Source of the DNA: Bacteroidota bacterium
GTDB lineage: Bacteria; Bacteroidota; Ignavibacteria; SZUA-365
Assembly: GCA_014860565.1 (NCBI GenBank)
Contig: JACZJN010000147.1
Coordinates: forward strand, 1-34,573
Length of the DNA: 34,573 bases
Direction of reading: 5' to 3'
Shown: positions 30,626 through 34,573 of the stretch, piece by piece
Numbering within the stretch: the stretch's first letter is position 1
Layout of the letters: each line of letters starts with the position of its first letter
Notes under the pieces: model-generated
Told to the model about the DNA's origin: nothing
What the model saw: only the letters and a program-made list of their open reading frames with translations
Databases searched by the model: none
Translations under genes and position numbers: made by a program

Positions 30626-32381
30626 AGTCGGCGTCGCCCTTCTCCACAAGGGTATCGTCGATCGGGAGACGATTTCCAAGGCGATTGCCACCAAGGAGAA
30701 AGAGGCAGGCCGCAAGCATCGCAGCCTGGCGGAGATCCTGGTCGAGGATTATGCGCTCGATCACCATGTCGTTTTTTCCGAAGTAGCCAGAATCTACGCG
30801 TTCAAGACGCTGAAGATCGACGAAGCGATGACCGAGCGCCGCCTGAGCATCATCAAGCAGATGATCGACACGCTCTCGCAGGAGCAGAAGGTCATGCTGT
30901 TCAAGGCGCGTACGCTGCCGCTGCAATTCGATACACGTACACCGGACAAGCTCGTACTGGTCTCTGCTGTCCCGATCCATCGCGAGATCCCGCGCATCGC
31001 GAGCTACTTCCGTGCGCTGAAATACGAAGTCTACTACGCGGAATTGAAAGCGCTGCAGCCCCATCTCGATAACCTCCTGCGAGGCGACAACATCTTCCTC
31101 GAAAGCATCAAGGAGATGGAGGCGGAGCTGCAGGAATCCGACATGGACTCGGGGATTGACGAAGCAGAGCTCGACCAGGAAATCAACAAGAGCATGCTCG
31201 TCAACCTTTTCGAAGGGAGCCTCGTTGAAGCCGTACGAACAGGTGTCAGCGATATTCACATCTTCCCGACGACAAAGATGGTCACGGAATTCCATTTCCG
31301 TGTCGACGGCAAACTGGCGCTGTGGAACAAAGTCGAGGGGACGCGACCCGAAGCCGTGCTGGCGGTGGTCAAGGATCGAAGCATCAATATCGACCGCTTC
31401 GAGCGGGATGCGGCGCAGGACGGCTTCATCCAGCGGACCATCGACAATTTTATCATTCGTTTCCGCGTTTCCGTATTGCCAATCGCCGGATCGGAATACG
31501 CGCAGAAATTCGAAAGTATCGTTATTCGTGTCCTCGACAGCCGCAAGGTGATCAAGGATATTTCGAAGATTGGTTTCCAGCCGAAGGCTTTCGAGTGGTT
31601 CCAGGCGTCCATTTCCAAACCCCAGGGCATGATCATTCTCACGGGTCCAACGGGAAGCGGAAAAAGTACGACGCTGGTCGCTGCCTTGTATTCCGTCATC
31701 ACACCCATGGTCAATGCGCTGACGGTGGAGGATCCTGTCGAATACGTCATCGACGGCGCACGGCAGATCAAGATTTCGCACAAGGTCGATTTCGAACAGG
31801 CCATCCGGGCCATCCTGCGTCACGATCCCGACATTGTCATGGTAGGTGAGATGCGCGATAAGCTGACCGCGGATATCGCCATCAAGCTCGCGAATACCGG
31901 ACACCTGACGTTTTCCACGCTGCATACCAACGATGCGCCCAGCGCGGTTACACGTCTGTTCAAGATGGGCATCGAACCGTTCCTTATCGCATACGCGATC
32001 AACCTCGTCGTCGCCCAGCGCCTCGTGCGCAGGCTGTGTCCGAAATGCAAGCGACCGTCAAAGGACCTCGATGAGGCGGAACTGCTCAACGTCGGTTTTA
32101 CGCCGGAAGAAATCGAGAACACAACATTTTACGAGCCGGTGGGCTGTCCGAGCTGCGTGAAGGGATACAAGGGCCGCGCAGCCATCCACGAATCCCTGTT
32201 TTTCTCGAGAGAGATCCGCAAGGCAGTGTTCGATTCAGGTGACGATATCGACGAAGATAAAATTCGAAGCATCGCAATCAGTCAAGGCATGTTGACGCTG
32301 CGTGCCAGCGCGCGCGAGCGCGTGAAGGAAGGGGTCACGTCCGTCGCCGAGGTCATCTCGGCAACCATGTCTGATGAATAG
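30585..32381 (+). CDS. GspE/PilB-family assembly ATPase with MshEN-like N-terminal domain
   Basis: A 598-residue hexameric ATPase that powers subunit assembly from the cytoplasm. Walker A is GPTGSGKST (354-362), Asp box VEDPVEY (381-387), Walker B DPDIVMVGEMRD (414-425) and His box STLHTNDAPSA (444-454). The zinc tetracysteine is C485-x2-C488 and C521-x2-C524, which marks an extension-type (GspE/PilB/MshE) rather than a PilT-type retraction enzyme. The N-terminus (residues 11-36) follows the MshEN spacing in degenerate form: KVGVALLHKG then IVDRETISKAIATK. The gene starts 41 bp inside the platform gene, without a clear Shine-Dalgarno, so translation is probably coupled. Confidence 0.95.
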   Translation: MDAAASLLERKIDKVGVALLHKGIVDRETISKAIATKEKEAGRKHRSLAEILVEDYALDHHVVFSEVARIYAFKTLKIDEAMTERRLSIIKQMIDTLSQEQKVMLFKARTLPLQFDTRTPDKLVLVSAVPIHREIPRIASYFRALKYEVYYAELKALQPHLDNLLRGDNIFLESIKEMEAELQESDMDSGIDEAELDQEINKSMLVNLFEGSLVEAVRTGVSDIHIFPTTKMVTEFHFRVDGKLALWNKVEGTRPEAVLAVVKDRSINIDRFERDAAQDGFIQRTIDNFIIRFRVSVLPIAGSEYAQKFESIVIRVLDSRKVIKDISKIGFQPKAFEWFQASISKPQGMIILTGPTGSGKSTTLVAALYSVITPMVNALTVEDPVEYVIDGARQIKISHKVDFEQAIRAILRHDPDIVMVGEMRDKLTADIAIKLANTGHLTFSTLHTNDAPSAVTRLFKMGIEPFLIAYAINLVVAQRLVRRLCPKCKRPSKDLDEAELLNVGFTPEEIENTTFYEPVGCPSCVKGYKGRAAIHESLFFSREIRKAVFDSGDDIDEDKIRSIAISQGMLTLRASARERVKEGVTSVAEVISATMSDE

Positions 32382-32432
32382 CGCGGATAACTTCACGGCA
32401 GCTCCATACATGCGTGAAAAGAAGAGGCATTT

Positions 32433-32945
32433 ATGAATACTGGACAAATGATGCTCACGATCGCGGCTTTCATGCTACTGGGAGTGGTGACGCTCAACTT
32501 ACGGACTGCCAGCTTCCAGAATGAGGAAGTGCTGGATGGAAATGAGTACACGCAGAAAGCGGTGGCAATCGGACGATCGTTGATCGAGGAGATGCAGGAA
32601 AAACCGTTCGATGCCGCATTCAACACGAAAAAAATCGTGAAGCTGCAGGATCTTACGTCCTGCGGGCCGGGTACCGGTGAAAAGTATCCCAACTTCAGCG
32701 ATCTCGACGACTTCCATGGCTCGGTCTTTCGCAGTCCCGCCCCTGGTGTAACGCCGACAACGACCACGCCGAAATGCCTCTGGGATACATGGGGTTACAC
32801 AGTGCGGGTTACCGTCGAATATGTTTCAACGACAAATCCCACAGTGAAAGTGTCTGGTACGTCCTTCGCCAAACGCGTAACACTCAGCATCTTCAATTCC
32901 TTTTCCAATGAAACAGTAATAATGTCATATTTAGCGGCATACTAA
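32433..32945 (+). CDS. Minor pilin-like protein (GspI/PilV-like)
   Basis: A 170-residue protein. A hydrophobic helix starts near the initiator (MNTGQMMLTIAAFMLLGVVT), followed by a helix with KAVAIGRSLIEEMQEKPFDA. The EEM..KPFD pattern is common after the helix of PilV/GspI-type minor pilins. The head domain is beta-rich with two cysteines (the C of LTSCGPG and of PKCLWDTWG). There is no leader peptide or G|F-x3-E site. AGAGG precedes the ATG. It is 51 bp after the ATPase gene and 1 bp before the next minor pilin-like gene. Assignment to the PilV/GspI slot rests on this pattern and order. Confidence 0.65.
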   Translation: MNTGQMMLTIAAFMLLGVVTLNLRTASFQNEEVLDGNEYTQKAVAIGRSLIEEMQEKPFDAAFNTKKIVKLQDLTSCGPGTGEKYPNFSDLDDFHGSVFRSPAPGVTPTTTTPKCLWDTWGYTVRVTVEYVSTTNPTVKVSGTSFAKRVTLSIFNSFSNETVIMSYLAAY

Positions 32946-32946
32946 C

Positions 32947-33501
32947 ATGAGCAGTCAACTGGATATTATCGGATCGATCATCATCGCAGGAATGATCATT
33001 CTCAATTTCTCCTTTTTCATGGGCGAAAGAACAGAATCCCAGATCGAAAGCACAAACAAGATCACTGCTCAGACCGATATCAGCGATGTGACGGAAACCT
33101 TGCGCTTCGATCTCAGAAAAGCCGGGTATGGCTGCGATACACTCCCGATTCTTCGTGCGACCGAAAATAGTTTGGTCTTTCGCGCCGATCTGGAAAATGA
33201 TGGGAAGATCGACACCATCGGGTACTATTTCGGAACTGCGAGCACACTGATCAGCGAGAAAAGTGGATCGCTGCTGTACCGTGTCGTTAACGGCAGGAAA
33301 CAGCAGGGACAGGATCTCGGATTGGAAGGCTTCCGCTTTATCTACTTCTCGACCAATTCGTACGGCACACTGTCGCAGACCACGACACTCGGCGATATTA
33401 AAGCGATCGGTGTAAGCCTGCGTCTGCGCAGCAAAATGAAAGTTGACGGTGAGTGCCAGTATTCGCTTAACGAATTCACCATTTCACCCAAGAACCTCTA
33501 G
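32947..33501 (+). CDS. Minor pilin-like protein (PilW/GspJ-like)
   Basis: A 184-residue protein with an N-terminal hydrophobic helix (LDIIGSIIIAGMIILNFSFFM) two to three residues after the start. The helix is followed by DISDVTETLRFDLRKAGYG, which matches the (i..dlr.AGyg) block of PilW-type minor pilins, and then by SLVFRADLENDGKIDTIGYYFG and a late LLYRVVNG. Three features fit PilW/GspJ: the conserved arginine/aspartate helix, the 'D.n.dg..d.i.Y' strand and the 'l.R.v.g' strand. No prepilin leader is present. It begins one base after the previous stop. Confidence 0.72.
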   Translation: MSSQLDIIGSIIIAGMIILNFSFFMGERTESQIESTNKITAQTDISDVTETLRFDLRKAGYGCDTLPILRATENSLVFRADLENDGKIDTIGYYFGTASTLISEKSGSLLYRVVNGRKQQGQDLGLEGFRFIYFSTNSYGTLSQTTTLGDIKAIGVSLRLRSKMKVDGECQYSLNEFTISPKNL

Positions 33502-33516
33502 AAACGGAGCAGCAGC

Positions 33517-34545
33517 ATGGGCCAGCAATCTCTCATCATCGTTGCATTGTCTTCATTACTCGTGGGTATGTCCGTGCTGGGATTCATGGGTGCGTGGGAT
33601 TTTTCAAATGAAACAACCGCTTCAATGTTCGAACGTGAACAGGCGCTGAATATCACACGCAGCGGAATAAACCTGGCAATTTCCAACTTGCGCCATCAGA
33701 AAACCTGGCGCACCGGCTTCAATAATCTGAGTGTCACCGGCGGCACGGTTTCCGTTCGCGTCATCGATCTTGGGGTCGATACGGTGAGGATTACATCCGT
33801 CGGCACCATCAATGGCGTGAACCACAGGTCCGTAGTGGAAGTGAAATTAAGCAGCATCTTCCCGAACGTGGAGAGCGCTCTTACCATCTTCGGGGATTCG
33901 GTCGAGTTCCACAACGATGGGAAGGCATTCCAAATCGATGGGAGAGATTATTTGCCCGACGGAGTGACACTCGGAACCGCGCAGTCCGTGAAAGGGATTG
34001 GTGTGCAGAGTTCCAAACTGCAGGCGGATCTGATCAAGCATCTGGACCCGAAAGTGAACGGGAACATTCTGGGATCCGGTGGGACTCCCTCGATTGGTCC
34101 GTTCAGCGGCTCGAATCTCCCTACTCTTCAGAAGTTCTATAAAGACCGGGCGACGATCGTTCTGCCGGCTGGCAAGTACACCGCCAACAGCGTATTCGGC
34201 ACCTTGGATAAACCAGAAATTGTCTATGTTCCTGGAGACCTCGATTGGAAAGGTAATATCATGGGGGCAGGCATTCTCGTTGTCGATGGCAAACTCGAAA
34301 TGGGGGGGAACATACAGTGGCAGGGGATTATCCTCAGCCTCAGTGGTGATGTCACGATTGAGCTTGGCGGCTCGGGGAACCCCAGTGTCATCGGTACCGT
34401 GTGGGTTGGGAATACGAGCAGCAGCGGAGTCACGAACGTCAAAGTGAATGGAAGTCCCTCGATCAGATATAGTTATCTCACGCTCTCCAAAGTTCTCGCC
34501 AACCTCGGTTTGCTGGACGTGGAGGTCATCAAGTACTGGGAATAA
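33517..34545 (+). CDS. Large minor pilin-like protein (PilX/GspK-like) with beta-helix-like C-terminal region
   Basis: A 342-residue protein. The helix MGQQSLIIVALSSLLVGMSV begins at the start codon. EREQALNITRSGINLAISNL matches the 'ra..aA..GiN.A...L' block of PilX/GspK. The C-terminal half has repeated short strands (GAGILVVDGKLEMGGNIQWQ, then GIILSLSGDVTIELGG), suggesting a beta-helix-like domain seen in pilus-associated PilX-N-type proteins. The largest minor subunit usually sits at the fibre tip. No leader or G|F-x3-E site is seen. CGGAG lies before the ATG, 15 bp after the previous gene. The locus may continue beyond the window. Confidence 0.68.
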   Translation: MGQQSLIIVALSSLLVGMSVLGFMGAWDFSNETTASMFEREQALNITRSGINLAISNLRHQKTWRTGFNNLSVTGGTVSVRVIDLGVDTVRITSVGTINGVNHRSVVEVKLSSIFPNVESALTIFGDSVEFHNDGKAFQIDGRDYLPDGVTLGTAQSVKGIGVQSSKLQADLIKHLDPKVNGNILGSGGTPSIGPFSGSNLPTLQKFYKDRATIVLPAGKYTANSVFGTLDKPEIVYVPGDLDWKGNIMGAGILVVDGKLEMGGNIQWQGIILSLSGDVTIELGGSGNPSVIGTVWVGNTSSSGVTNVKVNGSPSIRYSYLTLSKVLANLGLLDVEVIKYWE

Positions 34546-34573
34546 CCCGGAGATTTTTTTCTGTTTTTTTTTT

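Noticed and set aside
29471-31925. Long minus-strand open frames opposite the platform and ATPase genes (414 and 440 codons)
   Set aside because: Both are shadows of conserved GspF and GspE genes in a GC-rich genome. No domain is visible in either translation.
34546-34573. T-rich end (runs of seven and nine T) as a terminator
   Set aside because: No hairpin precedes it within the window. The run reaches the sequence edge, so it cannot be judged and may be a contig end.
1-34573. CRISPR arrays, tRNA/rRNA genes, IS elements, prophage
   Set aside because: I scanned both strands for regular repeat-spacer units, tRNA-like cloverleaf/TΨC segments, transposase motifs and terminal inverted repeats, and saw none. 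A tool-based search could still find a diverged small RNA.

Overview
The window carries 31 complete or nearly complete protein genes, one gene cut by the left edge, and one 31-residue gene that length cut-offs would miss. I found no rRNA, tRNA, CRISPR array, IS element or phage gene. The organism looks like a member of the Bacteroidota/Chlorobi/Ignavibacteria (FCB) group. The clues are a tiny AURKAIP1/COX24-type basic protein, a two-component kinase with Reg_prop beta-propellers and a Y_Y_Y domain, and the general protein character. Unlike many Bacteroidota, most genes here have good Shine-Dalgarno sequences. The exact lineage is inference; an Ignavibacteria/Kapabacteria-like genome would fit.

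Layout. (1) 1-1969, +: the C-terminal swivel domain of an aconitase-superfamily enzyme (homoaconitase-like), then a MmgE/PrpD hydro-lyase, closed by two tandem hairpins. (2) 2080-6978, +: a large membrane sensor kinase (propellers, Y_Y_Y, TM, HisKA, HATPase) and a separate REC-HisKA-HATPase protein. (3) 12547-6953, -: a housekeeping run in the order SppA protease, HU, zinc-ribbon/TPR membrane protein, 31-aa basic ribosome-type protein, HIT hydrolase, YtxH protein, DUF948-like protein, UbiA-family (decaprenyl-phosphate phosphoribosyltransferase-like) protein, DUF362 protein. It ends in a 26-bp convergent overlap with the kinase of block 2. (4) 12810-15897, +: PlsY acyltransferase, HtrA-type lipoprotein protease, PurB.

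(5) 16173-25701, +: a compact chemosensory operon: CheW, CheR-TPR, CheW, MCP, CheA-REC, CheB, REC-HisKA-HATPase. The gene content matches Wsp/Frz-type alternative-function systems rather than flagellar chemotaxis. The usual output regulator (WspR-type GGDEF) is replaced by a response-regulator/kinase fusion, and the CheB receiver has lost its phosphoacceptor. (6) 25836-27565, +: an OmpR-type regulator and its kinase, with almost no periplasmic sensor.

(7) 27566-34573, +: a type IV pilus/type II secretion-like locus and the most interesting part of the window. It has two paralogous small pilin-like proteins, a GspF/PilC platform protein with an apparently duplicated N-terminal module, a GspE/PilB ATPase with an MshEN-like N-terminus, and three larger minor-pilin-like proteins (PilV/GspI-, PilW/GspJ- and PilX/GspK-like). 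None of the five pilin-like proteins has a standard prepilin leader or the G|F-x3-E signature. All begin directly with a hydrophobic helix behind a short M-x-x-(Q)-like start. A degenerate 46-bp repeat containing TTGTAA hexamers lies 115-130 bp upstream of both small pilin genes and of the platform gene, and the first pilin has its own strong terminator. The working model is that the chemosensory operon and/or the OmpR pair controls this pilus-like machine. That link rests on adjacency only.
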